From NCBI RefSeq assembly GCF_022568815.1, contig NZ_JAKZHX010000001.1, forward strand, positions 620,001-684,000: a stretch of DNA of 64,000 bases, written 5' to 3'. Position numbers and translations under genes: made by a program. Below, in pieces: positions 1 through 8,561 of the stretch (position 1 is the stretch's first letter; the number at the start of each line of letters is the position of its first letter). This DNA is from Undibacterium paludis. Lineage in GTDB: Bacteria; Pseudomonadota; Gammaproteobacteria; Burkholderiales; Burkholderiaceae_D. The notes beneath the pieces were generated by a model. The model searched no databases. It had not been told where the DNA came from and saw nothing but the letters and a program-made list of their open reading frames with translations.

Positions 1-1597
1 GCGAATTCCCTCTAGGGAGAGGAAGATCTATCCCATCAAGTTCAAACCAAAAACAGTTCTCCCGAATACCAAAACGAAATCTTTTAAGTTGAGGAAACTC
101 CGCTGCTCCCTGACTCTTCGGTAAACCCTGACCACATAGGATTTGATCTGAGAACTGAGATTTGCAAACTTCTGATTTCATTCTGGCATCATGCAAAGCG
201 ACTGTCATGCATGGATGCAGGTAGAAGCAATCTTTGGTTGGAATGCGAATATCAGAAGCTGGGAAAGTATTTGGTGGAAGAAAAAATTGACGCTGCTCTC
301 TGTTGGTACCAAGTAAACCGCGTTGATAATAATAGCACCCAGGGTGCGTCTTATCAGAATATTTGAGCTCAAATGCGTTTGCCATCCTGTTCATTTGAGC
401 CCTGGTCACCACATTGGACGGGAAAAATTCGAGGAAAAGGTCATAAGAATCATCCCATCTCGGAAAACTCTCCCCTTTGTATTTTTCAAATACCTCCGCA
501 GCACCGGCACGAATCGCATCCCTGAGTTTCTTGTCGTTAGAACGTTCGCTAGGGAGGCAATGTCGGGCTATATAACCGCCAATCCGCATCAGATCTCGTG
601 GGCGGCCCAAGGTGTGCCGCAGTATGCATTCAAAGATGCCTTCTTCAACCGGGACGTTTTCGTTTGACACAACTCGGTCATGAGAAAAACTTTTCCGTCC
701 AAAAAACCTGGTGATCATATCGGTTTCTGAAGGGCAAGCTACCGATTTTTCATCTTCCATCTCGACATTCAGATCAAAGATTTTTCTCAGGTCATGAGTG
801 TTATATTGAAGAATTTCGCAAAACTCATCCAGGTTTGACGTTCTTTTATTGTATGCTTCAATCCTAATTGTGGCAGAGACTTTGATTTTAGGGCTATGTT
901 TCTTATATTGAGCTATGGCGTCTACGAGACCTAGTTGTGAGCTCACCCATATGTTAGTTGTGTCAATTCCGGCAGCAATATCGCTGAAATGAAGGGGATC
1001 ACAAAACTCCTCCAGTGCCTCATCAATATTATCAATAAAGACGCCAATTTCTTCGTTCAGTTTTTGTACATACTCCCGTACGAGCGGAAGTGCTTTCCTG
1101 GCAGCCTCAACATTATTATGGCTCTGGATTAACCACAGCGCATAGTTCGCCACGTTCTCGGAGTTAATGCGTTGATTTGTCGCAGTCCGAAATAAGGTTC
1201 CGAAAACACTATCCTGATTTCCGTCGTCTTTGAAGAGGCACATCAGTGCGGCAGCAATTGATACCTCCCAGATTAATCCCCAGTCTTCTTTTTCACTCAG
1301 TGATTTAATTAGTTCGTGCTCGGTCGGCTTCAGATGAAAACTTGGAATTCGCTCAATTAAATTGTCCCCCGTCGGTAAGCACTTGATATCCTCCTTGCGG
1401 TATTTGGAGGATTTATAGAGCAGTGCCAATGTTTTTCCTTGTCCTTTGCCTGCGACAAGCACTGACCGATGCTTGTCTGGACTGATCTCCAGAAAACGTT
1501 TCAACGCATCGTTGAGAATGAGGTCGATGTGATTGAGATCTTCGACCCCACCTACACTGCTCGCATCAATGGTCCATGGCGATCTGTTTCGATGCAA
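1..1597 (-). CDS. P-loop ATPase, copy 1 of a tandem pair (3' end beyond window)
   Basis: This frame stays open from a TTG start at 1597 to the left window edge, about 532 codons. It is a second copy of the neighbouring 669-residue ATPase (1842-3851), roughly 85-90% identical by eye, with one in-frame 12-bp deletion. The same Walker A (GKGQGKT, near residues 50-56), Walker B-like VFIDNIDE and the GRPRDL segment are all kept. The TTG start follows a GGGG ribosome site six bases upstream, as in the other copy, and there is no in-frame ATG nearby. The upstream ~110 bp is also duplicated. At the edge the sequence starts to differ from copy 2. I do not recognise a named family; the arrangement is that of STAND/KAP-like signalling ATPases found near defence genes. 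Function is unknown. Confidence 0.8.
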   Translation of the reverse strand, partial: MHRNRSPWTIDASSVGGVEDLNHIDLILNDALKRFLEISPDKHRSVLVAGKGQGKTLALLYKSSKYRKEDIKCLPTGDNLIERIPSFHLKPTEHELIKSLSEKEDWGLIWEVSIAAALMCLFKDDGNQDSVFGTLFRTATNQRINSENVANYALWLIQSHNNVEAARKALPLVREYVQKLNEEIGVFIDNIDEALEEFCDPLHFSDIAAGIDTTNIWVSSQLGLVDAIAQYKKHSPKIKVSATIRIEAYNKRTSNLDEFCEILQYNTHDLRKIFDLNVEMEDEKSVACPSETDMITRFFGRKSFSHDRVVSNENVPVEEGIFECILRHTLGRPRDLMRIGGYIARHCLPSERSNDKKLRDAIRAGAAEVFEKYKGESFPRWDDSYDLFLEFFPSNVVTRAQMNRMANAFELKYSDKTHPGCYYYQRGLLGTNREQRQFFLPPNTFPASDIRIPTKDCFYLHPCMTVALHDARMKSEVCKSQFSDQILCGQGLPKSQGAAEFPQLKRFRFGIRENCFWFELDGIDLPLPRGNS

Positions 1598-1841
1598 TTT
1601 AGTCCCCTTTTCTGATTTGGCATTTATCCACACCTACCAGACTTCTACATCCAGACTGGTACCTTACTACCACACATAATACACGCTGCTTTGGTCACGC
1701 TATGTCATTACCCCAAGGAGACTTAAAAACGTATTATCTTTCTCGATCAAACCAAGACAGTATAATCTTTAAGCTTCAAAAAATTAACCACACAGCTAAT
1801 CAATTAATGCAACAACTACTTTGACGCGCACTGTTTGAATT

Positions 1842-3851
1842 TCACAACCCACTCCTAATGTCTCTAACTTCTTCAATTTCAGAGGGGAGGCAAATGTCAA
1901 AGTAGACGACAGCATTCGTTCGCTTATCAGATGTTTGCCATGTGATGGGGCCTTTACCCAACCCCACACTACTTTCACTTGCCTTATAGCTACCCTCATT
2001 ACAACATAGAGGGTATTTGTTCAAAATCTCGTTAATTTTTTTTAGAGGTAACTTTGCTTTGCTTTGGTTAAATAAATCCATGAGCGTAGCGGCAGCTTCG
2101 GAGTTCGAACGGATAGACAAAACATCACATGAAAGGTCTTTGGCCAGCTTTCGTGCCATAGGATTTAAATGTTCATTCACGTTTAGCTGTCTCCCATGCT
2201 CCATTACAGATTGCAGAATTATCGCCAAGAGCAACCTGGGCTGAGAATGACCTCCTGAGAGTGCAAGATCTATTCCGTCAAGTTCAAACCAAAAACAATT
2301 ATCCCGAATACCAAAACGAAATCTTTTAAGTTGAGGAAACTCTGCTACGGCCTGACTCGTCGGTAAACCTTGACCACATAGGATTTGATCTGAGAACTGA
2401 GATTTGCAAACTTCTGATTTCACTCTGGCATCATGCAATGCGACTGTCATGCATGGATGCAGGTAGAAGCAATCTTCGGTTGGAAAGCGCTTATCAGAAG
2501 CTAGGAACGTATTTGGTGGAAGAAAAAATTGGCGCTGCTCTCTGTTGGTACCAAGTAAACCACGTTGATAATAATAGCACCCAGGGTGCGTCTTATCAGA
2601 AAACTTGAACTCAAACGCGTTTGCCATCCTGTTCATTTGAGCCCTGGTCACCACATTGGACGGGAAAAATTCGAGGAAAAGGTCATAAGAATCATCCCAT
2701 CTCGGAAAACTCTCTCCTTTGTATTTCTCAAATATCTCCGCAGCGCCGGCACGAATCGCGTCCCTCAGCTTCTTGTCGTTAGAACGCTCGCTACGAGGGC
2801 AATGTCGGGCTATATATCCCCCAATTCGCATCAGATCTCGTGGGCGGCCCAAGGTGTGCCGCAGTATGCATTCAAAGATGTCTTCTTCAACCGGGACGTT
2901 TTCGTTGGACACAACTCGGTCATGAAAAAAACTTTTCCGTCCAAAAAACCTGGTGATCATATCGGTTTCTGAAGGGCAAGCTACCGATTTGTCATCTTCC
3001 ATCTCGACATTCAGGTCAAAGATTTTTCTTAGGTCATGAGTGTCATATTGAAGAATTTCGCAAAACTCATCCAGGTTTGACGCGCGGTTAGTTGGATATT
3101 TTTTGTACGCTTCAATTCTAATTGTGGCAGAGATTTTGATTTTCTTGTTCAACTTCCGATACTGGTCTATCGCATCTACTAGTCCGAGCTGTGAGCTAAC
3201 CCATATCTCTGTTGGATCAATTCCAGCTGCAATGTCCCTGAAGTGAAGGGGATCACAAACCTCCTCCAGAGCCTCGTCAATATTGTCAATGAAGACGCCA
3301 ATTACTTCGTTCAGTTTTTGTACATACTCCCGTACGAGCGGAAGTGCTTCCCTGGCAGCCTCAACGTTATTGTGGCTTTGAATCAACCACAGCGCATAGT
3401 TCGCCACGCTCCCAGAGCTAATGCGTTGATTTGTTGCAGTCCGAAATAAGGCCCCGAAAACACTATCCTGAGTTCCATCGTCTTTGAAGAGGCACATCAG
3501 TGCAGCGGCAATTGACACCTCCCAAATTAATCCCCAGGCCTCTTTTTGGGTCAGTGATTGAATCAGTCGGCGTTCGGTAGGCTTTAAGTGAAAATTTGGA
3601 ATTCGTTCAATTAAATTGTTCCCCGTCGGTAAGCACTTGATACCCTTCTGATGGTAATTGAAGGATTTATAGAGCAATGCCAGCGTTTTTCCTTGTCCTT
3701 TGCCTGCGACAAGCACTGACCGATGACTGTGAAGACTGATCTCCAGAAAGCGTTCCAGCACGTCGTTGAGAATGAGGTCGACGTGATTGAGATCTTCGAC
3801 CCCATCTACGCTACACGCATCAATGGTCCATGGCGATCTGTTTCGATGCAA
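1842..3851 (-). CDS. P-loop ATPase of unknown function, copy 2 of a tandem pair
   Basis: Soluble 669-residue protein with Walker A (AGKGQGKT, residues 49-56), a Walker B-like VFIDNIDE (about 186-193) and a downstream GRPRDLMRIGG segment of the kind seen in AAA/STAND-type ATPases. No transmembrane segment or nuclease motif is evident, and the C-terminal 250 residues are unassigned. A TTG start is preferred because GGGG lies six bases upstream and no in-frame ATG is near. It is transcribed leftward toward its own near-duplicate and away from the desaturase gene, so the two transcripts diverge from 3852-4054. Its place in a defence-gene island suggests a phage-response role, but that is inference only. 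Confidence 0.8.
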   Translation of the reverse strand: MHRNRSPWTIDACSVDGVEDLNHVDLILNDVLERFLEISLHSHRSVLVAGKGQGKTLALLYKSFNYHQKGIKCLPTGNNLIERIPNFHLKPTERRLIQSLTQKEAWGLIWEVSIAAALMCLFKDDGTQDSVFGALFRTATNQRISSGSVANYALWLIQSHNNVEAAREALPLVREYVQKLNEVIGVFIDNIDEALEEVCDPLHFRDIAAGIDPTEIWVSSQLGLVDAIDQYRKLNKKIKISATIRIEAYKKYPTNRASNLDEFCEILQYDTHDLRKIFDLNVEMEDDKSVACPSETDMITRFFGRKSFFHDRVVSNENVPVEEDIFECILRHTLGRPRDLMRIGGYIARHCPRSERSNDKKLRDAIRAGAAEIFEKYKGESFPRWDDSYDLFLEFFPSNVVTRAQMNRMANAFEFKFSDKTHPGCYYYQRGLLGTNREQRQFFLPPNTFLASDKRFPTEDCFYLHPCMTVALHDARVKSEVCKSQFSDQILCGQGLPTSQAVAEFPQLKRFRFGIRDNCFWFELDGIDLALSGGHSQPRLLLAIILQSVMEHGRQLNVNEHLNPMARKLAKDLSCDVLSIRSNSEAAATLMDLFNQSKAKLPLKKINEILNKYPLCCNEGSYKASESSVGLGKGPITWQTSDKRTNAVVYFDICLPSEIEEVRDIRSGL

Positions 3852-4054
3852 TTTAGTCCCCTTTTCTGATTTGGCATTTATCCACTTCTACCAGACTTCT
3901 ACCAGACTTCTACCTCCTGGCTGATACCTTACTACCACACCTTCTATGCGTTGCTTTCATGACGCTATGTCGATACCCCAATCTGCATTTGAATTCAATT
4001 TATGTCAAGCCTAATCTTTCCTCACCAACTTTCCATCACCGCCTGGAGGTAATC

Positions 4055-5098
4055 ATGAAGAAGGATTCAAGCAAGTCTCACAAGTGCAAAAAACACCCTT
4101 TCGCGTCCCACCTCGTAGCGTATATTCGTCAGTTGCATGTAACTGATAATTATCACGGCTTCCTTGAATTGCTCAATCACTGGTTCTTCATCACCAGCGC
4201 GATCTTCTTGTCTTCGATGGCCTGGAAGTATTTTTCTACTCCCGGTGCTGCGCTGACCTATCTCCTGGTGTTGGTCCATATCGGCGGCCGCCAGAGGAGC
4301 CTGGCCGATGTTTTGCACCAAGCCTCACATTTGACGCTGGCAAAAAATAGGATGCTCAATAATGTGCTGGGAACCATCTTCTCTGGCTATTTCGTTTTCC
4401 AAAGCCTCACAGGCTATCGTGCAACTCACGGCAAAGGTCATCACGGGCACTTTGGTGACCCTGAAAACGATCCTGACTTTAAGCATCTCACCGAGGTCGG
4501 ATTGTGCGGCGTAAATCGTACACCCGTGGCAGTCATTAAATTCGTCATAGGTCTGTTCTCGATCAGTTCTATTTATAAATACCTGGTCTACCTTACAAAA
4601 AATCGCATTTTCCCGATGGAAGAAAGTCGTGCGGAACGCACCGGCCGTTTGCTGTTCTACACTTCCATCACCGTTGCCTTGATCTACTACGACCTGATGT
4701 TCATCTTCTTTTTCTACTGGATCATACCCTTGATCACTACGCAGGCCTGGATTGGCGCCAGTGCTGAATTGTCAGAACACTTCCCGATGATCGACTGCGA
4801 AGACCGCATTGACATCATCACGACACGAAACAGGCACTGCGGGAACATCACAAACTTCATTCTGGGCTTGCGAAAGGCTGAGGGCTTACACCTGGTGCAT
4901 CACTTGTTCCCTGGCCTGCCGGCATGGCATGCTGTCAAAGCACATGAGGTACTGATGGCCGATCCGAGCTACCGTTCCGTGAATCTGGCGATCGGACACG
5001 GATGGAAGCAAATTTTCCTGGAAATCATTTCGGCGCAGACCAACCTCAGTGAAATATATGCAAATTCCCAGATAAGCGACGTCGATACAATGAAGTAA
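4055..5098 (+). CDS. fatty acid desaturase-like membrane di-iron protein
   Basis: Membrane desaturase/hydroxylase family (PF00487 type), 347 residues. The three histidine boxes of the di-iron site are visible: HxxxH at 88-92, HxxxHH at 125-130 and HxxHH at 279-283. Hydrophobic segments lie near residues 43-75, 105-120 and 200-230. The frame is open 32 codons further upstream, but the ATG at 4055 has a GGAGG site five bases before it and is chosen. It is followed by a strong terminator and has no partner gene on the same strand. The substrate cannot be told; lipid acyl chains are typical for the family. Its position inside the island, divergent from the ATPase pair, suggests acquired rather than core lipid metabolism. 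Confidence 0.85.
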   Translation: MKKDSSKSHKCKKHPFASHLVAYIRQLHVTDNYHGFLELLNHWFFITSAIFLSSMAWKYFSTPGAALTYLLVLVHIGGRQRSLADVLHQASHLTLAKNRMLNNVLGTIFSGYFVFQSLTGYRATHGKGHHGHFGDPENDPDFKHLTEVGLCGVNRTPVAVIKFVIGLFSISSIYKYLVYLTKNRIFPMEESRAERTGRLLFYTSITVALIYYDLMFIFFFYWIIPLITTQAWIGASAELSEHFPMIDCEDRIDIITTRNRHCGNITNFILGLRKAEGLHLVHHLFPGLPAWHAVKAHEVLMADPSYRSVNLAIGHGWKQIFLEIISAQTNLSEIYANSQISDVDTMK

Positions 5099-5163
5099 GT
5101 GACCATAATTCAAGTGTCGGAATTCCACCTATTTATAAATGACGTAATTTGAAGCCTCATATG

Positions 5164-5214
5164 CTGCGCCCCTTGTGATCTCTGCAGAAATCACAAGGGG
5201 CGCAGTAGTTTTTA
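5164..5214 (+). terminator. Rho-independent terminator after the desaturase gene
   Basis: A perfect 16-bp inverted repeat (5164-5179 with 5190-5205, 10-nt loop, C+G-rich base) is followed by a short T-run at 5209-5213. It lies 66 bp after the desaturase stop codon. The remaining 230 bp up to the next gene are A+T-rich and show nothing I can assign beyond a probable promoter for the XRE gene. Confidence 0.85.
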
Positions 5215-5445
5215 TGGATCACCAGAAACAGTTATGTCAAATCATGTATTAAATCCACCTCAAAAGACGCTAAATGAAGTTCTGATGGGCATACATCGGC
5301 AATAATCTAGGTACGCAATGTGGCAAAAAAGATACTAAATTATGTTCCAGAGCGGTATTTTGGAAATTCTACTTGAAGAAGCGACAATTCCAAGAGAAAC
5401 TAAGCGAAAGCATAATCATATAACTTACTCTCAAGCATAGTTGTC

Positions 5446-5715
5446 ATGGCCCCAGAAGATATTATTGCCATTCGAAAATCGATCGGTCTCACCCAGGCAG
5501 ACTTCGCACGTCTATTTGACGCTCATGTGATGACTATCAGTAAGTGGGAGCGTGGTGTAGTCACACCGTCACCATACCAAATTGGATTGATGGAGCATTT
5601 CAGACAAAAAGTGAGCGCAGAACAAGCACGGGCTAGAACTGAAGTAAAGCAGTTGCTCATTAATGCAGGGGTCATTGCTGCATTAATTTGGCTGCTGTCT
5701 CAAACAAAAAAATGA
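5446..5715 (+). CDS. XRE-family helix-turn-helix protein with C-terminal membrane anchor
   Basis: 89-residue protein. Residues 4-40 form a lambda-Cro/XRE helix-turn-helix of the antitoxin-like type (LTQADFARLF...ISKWERG). Residues about 70-85 are a hydrophobic helix ending in a positively charged tail (QTKK), so the DNA-binding domain would be tethered to the inner membrane. It is the first gene of a run with the LRAT-like gene 12 bp downstream and the PLD-like gene after that. A membrane-tied XRE regulator could sense membrane or phage injection stress; this is inference. No toxin is identified unless the LRAT-like partner is one. Confidence 0.75.
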   Translation: MAPEDIIAIRKSIGLTQADFARLFDAHVMTISKWERGVVTPSPYQIGLMEHFRQKVSAEQARARTEVKQLLINAGVIAALIWLLSQTKK

Positions 5716-5730
5716 AGGAGAATTAATTTG

Positions 5731-6114
5731 ATGAATTTCACCAACCAATTCGCGGACCTGGCAATTATTGCCAGACAAAAACTGACTGGGTTGGGCGAGC
5801 ACTGTGGCGTACAGCTGTCTGATGGGCATGTTCTGCATACCACGTCAACATCTGGTGTTCAGTTGGTCACATATGAGAAATTTGCAGCGGGGAAACCTGT
5901 GCGGCAAGTTCGCCCGATTCCGCTTGCTGAACAACCCAATGTGCAAAGACGTATGCTGGAAGAATTGGCCAGCCGAAAACCATACCATCCACTGGAAAAT
6001 AATTGCGAGACACTTGCCAACCGGGTTGCTGGTTTCGAGCCTTCCAGCCCACAAGCGCAGTTTTGGGTTGTAACGGCTCTCTTGGCAGGTTTTCTTTTCT
6101 TGGCAAACCGCTAG
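5731..6114 (+). CDS. LRAT/NlpC-P60-like thiol hydrolase or acyltransferase with C-terminal membrane helix
   Basis: 127-residue protein with the circularly permuted papain-like signature of lecithin:retinol acyltransferase-like proteins: a catalytic His in the HCGVQLSDG segment (H24), a second His-containing strand (HVLHTT), and the NCE box (NNCETLANR, C92). Residues about 107-124 form a C-terminal membrane helix, like the anchors of mammalian HRASLS phospholipases. An AAGGAG site at 5715-5720 suits the ATG at 5731 or a TTG three bases earlier. It lies 15 bp after the XRE gene and also ends in a membrane helix, so the two products may meet at the membrane. Substrate unknown: lipid acyl chains or a peptide bond are both possible. 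Confidence 0.7.
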   Translation: MNFTNQFADLAIIARQKLTGLGEHCGVQLSDGHVLHTTSTSGVQLVTYEKFAAGKPVRQVRPIPLAEQPNVQRRMLEELASRKPYHPLENNCETLANRVAGFEPSSPQAQFWVVTALLAGFLFLANR

Positions 6115-6221
6115 ACGTTACATATCACTGGCTTTACGCCGAGGCAGGCTCAAAACATCATTGAGCAGATCTATCTATGGCGACTGAATAAACTCAGCAA
6201 GGATAATTAAAGGAATTGCTA

Positions 6222-6938
6222 ATGGCAAAGTTTCTCAATACGAGTGCGACCAACTATTTTCTGGAAGAAATGATCAAAGAGGCGCAAGAACGCCTGATTC
6301 TTATTAGTCCATTTTTGAAGCTGAATGATCGCATGAGAGAACTGCTCGAAGATAAGAATCGTCTAAAAATTGATGTCCGCATTATTTACGGTAAGAGCGA
6401 GCTGCCGCGCAAAGAGCTGGAATGGCTAAATAGCCTCACTTATATCCGCACCAGTTTCTGCAAAAATCTTCATGCCAAGTGTTACATGAACGAAGAACTC
6501 TGCATCGTCACAAGTATGAACCTCTATGAGTTCAGTCAAGTCAACAACAACGAAATGGGAGTTTTATTCAGCCGGTCAGAAGATACCCAGCTCTACAAAG
6601 ATGCCTACGAAGAAGCCCAGCGAATCATTCGTATCAGCGACGAAGTCAGTTGCGCGCAAGAGCAGGTTTCAATTGAACCCGAAGACACCAGTAACTCATC
6701 TCCAGGCAAGGCAGATACTCCAGACAGTCTTGGGAAGCTCACTTCATCAAAATTCGGACAGAAGCTTGGAATCAAAGTGCATGTGCTCCTGGAGCGTGCA
6801 ATTGTTTCTGGTCATCTTGTACTTACTGATGACAAACATGTTCTTACCCAAAAGGGAACAGATGCCGGTATAGAATTTGTAGCCAAGTCTCGATTTGGCC
6901 CGTATTTTCTGTGGCCGGAGGGCTTTCAACTGCCCTAA
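6222..6938 (+). CDS. phospholipase D-like protein with a single HKD motif
   Basis: 238-residue soluble protein. Residues about 10-120 form one PLD-like domain: H84 and K86 of the HxK motif followed by S98 and N100 (HAKCYMNEELCIVTSMN). Single-HKD proteins of this size usually dimerise to act as nucleases (Nuc/BfiI type) or bind DNA without cutting. The C-terminal ~65 residues look like a winged-helix domain (LVLTDDKHVLTQKG). The ATG at 6222 has AAGGA seven bases upstream; the in-frame TTG at 6216 is less likely. It follows the two membrane-anchored genes in the same direction with a 107-bp gap, so it may be a third member of that unit. Confidence 0.75.
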   Translation: MAKFLNTSATNYFLEEMIKEAQERLILISPFLKLNDRMRELLEDKNRLKIDVRIIYGKSELPRKELEWLNSLTYIRTSFCKNLHAKCYMNEELCIVTSMNLYEFSQVNNNEMGVLFSRSEDTQLYKDAYEEAQRIIRISDEVSCAQEQVSIEPEDTSNSSPGKADTPDSLGKLTSSKFGQKLGIKVHVLLERAIVSGHLVLTDDKHVLTQKGTDAGIEFVAKSRFGPYFLWPEGFQLP

Positions 6939-7030
6939 TTTTACCCGACACTACGAGGAGCTGAAATTGACTCCCGTTTATCAAGGAAAATAGTTTAAAG
7001 ACAAAATTTAAGCAACATAATAGGGAAAAA

Positions 7031-7408
7031 ATGTCTGACTTTCGACGCGGAGCCTTGAACGATGCTTGTGTTGCACTTGCGAAAAGTGTTTACCCAGGCT
7101 CGATGGAACTTTCTCCCGATGTAATAGAAACGCTGGCGTATAAGTACGAAACCATCGCCATTCAGTATCTTGATTACATCGTTATGCAAGGTAGGGATCC
7201 GAATATCTTAACCAGAGCTGTCACTTACCTTTGCGACGCACATGGAATTCCACCAATGGGAACCGAGATGTCTTGGTTTGAGAATACGTTCCAATGCGTG
7301 ATCGAATTGGCAGTTCCTAACAGCCTATACGGCGGTGATGCATTGAATTTTCTCAATGATGTGCGTGATGGCATTGTCGAAGTTATCGAAGCGTCAGACT
7401 CTGATTGA
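7031..7408 (+). CDS. hypothetical protein
   Basis: 125-residue soluble, acidic protein that I do not recognise. It appears mostly helical, with a repeated alternation of charged and aliphatic residues and no membrane segment or catalytic motif. AGGGAAAAA stands just before the ATG. It follows the PLD-like gene by 92 bp, and the first 49-bp direct repeat begins 80 bp after its stop, which puts it just outside the repeat-bounded stretch. Confidence 0.6.
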   Translation: MSDFRRGALNDACVALAKSVYPGSMELSPDVIETLAYKYETIAIQYLDYIVMQGRDPNILTRAVTYLCDAHGIPPMGTEMSWFENTFQCVIELAVPNSLYGGDALNFLNDVRDGIVEVIEASDSD

Positions 7409-7487
7409 GAAAATCGGCGCCAGCATCAAAACCTAGCTGGAAGCCAGAAAAAAGAGTAACGAAATCATATCAATATTTTGTAGACAT

Positions 7488-7536
7488 CGATTTAATTTAT
7501 CTGCGCAGCTAAACTAGCGAAAATAGCTAAAGAAAG
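7488..7536. repeat. 49-bp direct repeat, left copy
   Basis: This 49-bp sequence recurs at 13560-13608 in the same orientation with 46 of 49 bases identical (the differences are one base near the left end and an adjacent CG/TA pair). Within it, AGCTA and TAGCT form a small inverted repeat around a 12-base spacer (core CTAAACTAGCGAAAATAGCT), which would suit a recombinase site. The two copies bracket about 6.0 kb containing the unknown 129-residue gene, the YGN-repeat protein and the Gabija pair. Confidence 0.85.
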
Positions 7537-7648
7537 CTGAATCAAAGGTGATCTCTACGATAATTCTTTAAAAGTATCTTTGAACATAAACTGCGGAACC
7601 TGAGAGAATATGTCAACAGCTTGTCTCATTTTTATTTAGGTTGTGAAA

Positions 7649-8038
7649 ATGAATAATCAAGAACCAAAGACTACCGAGTCGGAAATCAGTAAATTCGGTG
7701 AGGTACCTGCTGATTTTCCGATGACAGCACTACTAGGAGCAATTTCTGGAGCCCAAGCCAAGCAGTTATTGACAGAATACGAAGGTAAATTCTATTCGCC
7801 AGGTACTTCGCCTCCGGAACGCTTCCAGCGATGGGATATATGTGAAGATTTAGCCAGGCAGTTTAGCGAAAAATCTCTGGAGTCCAAGGCCGGCAAGCGA
7901 GCGCACATGTCTGAAACCGAGATTCTTCAGCAATACTATGCACGGCTTTTAAAAACCGGCTGGGTATCCGATGCCGAGGGTGTTTGGGTCATCCATAGAG
8001 TTTCTGCCATACTTTCCTGGCCTAAACTGGCACTTTGA
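7649..8038 (+). CDS. hypothetical protein
   Basis: 129-residue soluble protein of unknown function. A conserved-looking pattern of a short PADFPMTALLGAISGAQ segment, then ERFQRWDICEDLARQ and a helical C-terminus, resembles small hypothetical proteins common in Proteobacteria; I know of no assigned role. A GTG at 7643 is also in frame, but AGG eight bases before the ATG at 7649 favours the latter. It is the first gene inside the repeat-bounded stretch and is followed by a long palindrome that may end its transcript. Confidence 0.65.
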   Translation: MNNQEPKTTESEISKFGEVPADFPMTALLGAISGAQAKQLLTEYEGKFYSPGTSPPERFQRWDICEDLARQFSEKSLESKAGKRAHMSETEILQQYYARLLKTGWVSDAEGVWVIHRVSAILSWPKLAL

Positions 8039-8179
8039 AACCGACGACAGGTTCAGGTTGCCACAAAAAATAATTGATCATTTTTGATCAAAGGGCGTTC
8101 CTAACTATGTAGCCGAAAGCGATCCCACTCCCGCTCCTTCAATGAGGAACCTAAGCCGGCGATGCCATCTTGGCAATAG

Positions 8180-8211
8180 AGTCAAAAGCCACCTTAAGGT
8201 GGCTTTTGACT
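8180..8211. terminator. 32-bp perfect palindrome, probable terminator
   Basis: A perfect 32-bp palindrome with no unpaired loop (centre CCTTAAGG) whose arms carry A4/T4 runs. It lies 142 bp after the stop of the 129-residue gene. As RNA it would fold into a hairpin ending in a short U-stretch, so it could terminate in either direction; as DNA it could form a cruciform. The rest of 8039-8561 (about 520 bp) shows no convincing gene. Confidence 0.55.
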
Positions 8212-8561
8212 TTAAGGACTAGTTGTATTTCCTTGCAATGTTATCTGTACTTTGGACTCACGGAGCGAGCCTATACTGATCGCCGTATAGCTGTGCCGAT
8301 AAACATAAGTTGCGACTTTAAAGTCAATTTAAAACCGGAATTGGTAAAAATCACAAAATTCCAAAGAAAAGCGGCATGCTCGCATTCAAACAGGAAGTGA
8401 TTAGGCAAGCTGAGCTAAAGGGTATGCACTAGGTATTTTTCTCGATCAACATAGTGCTTGCGTAGAATTCGATTTTACTTCGATATTCTGCTTGAGGCAT
8501 TCTTGGCAATATGCTACTTTAATGAAGCCGCATTCTCGGTCAAATATGATGGAGCATCCAA

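Noticed and set aside
323..667. Plus-strand open frame, with a near copy at 2565-2972
   Set aside because: It is antisense to the ATPase genes; its duplication only mirrors theirs.
5371..5425. Weak similarity (AAACTAAGCGAAAG) to the 49-bp direct repeat
   Set aside because: Only a dozen bases match and the flanking sequence does not.
8170..8400. 76-codon plus-strand frame
   Set aside because: Runs through the 32-bp palindrome and has no start context.
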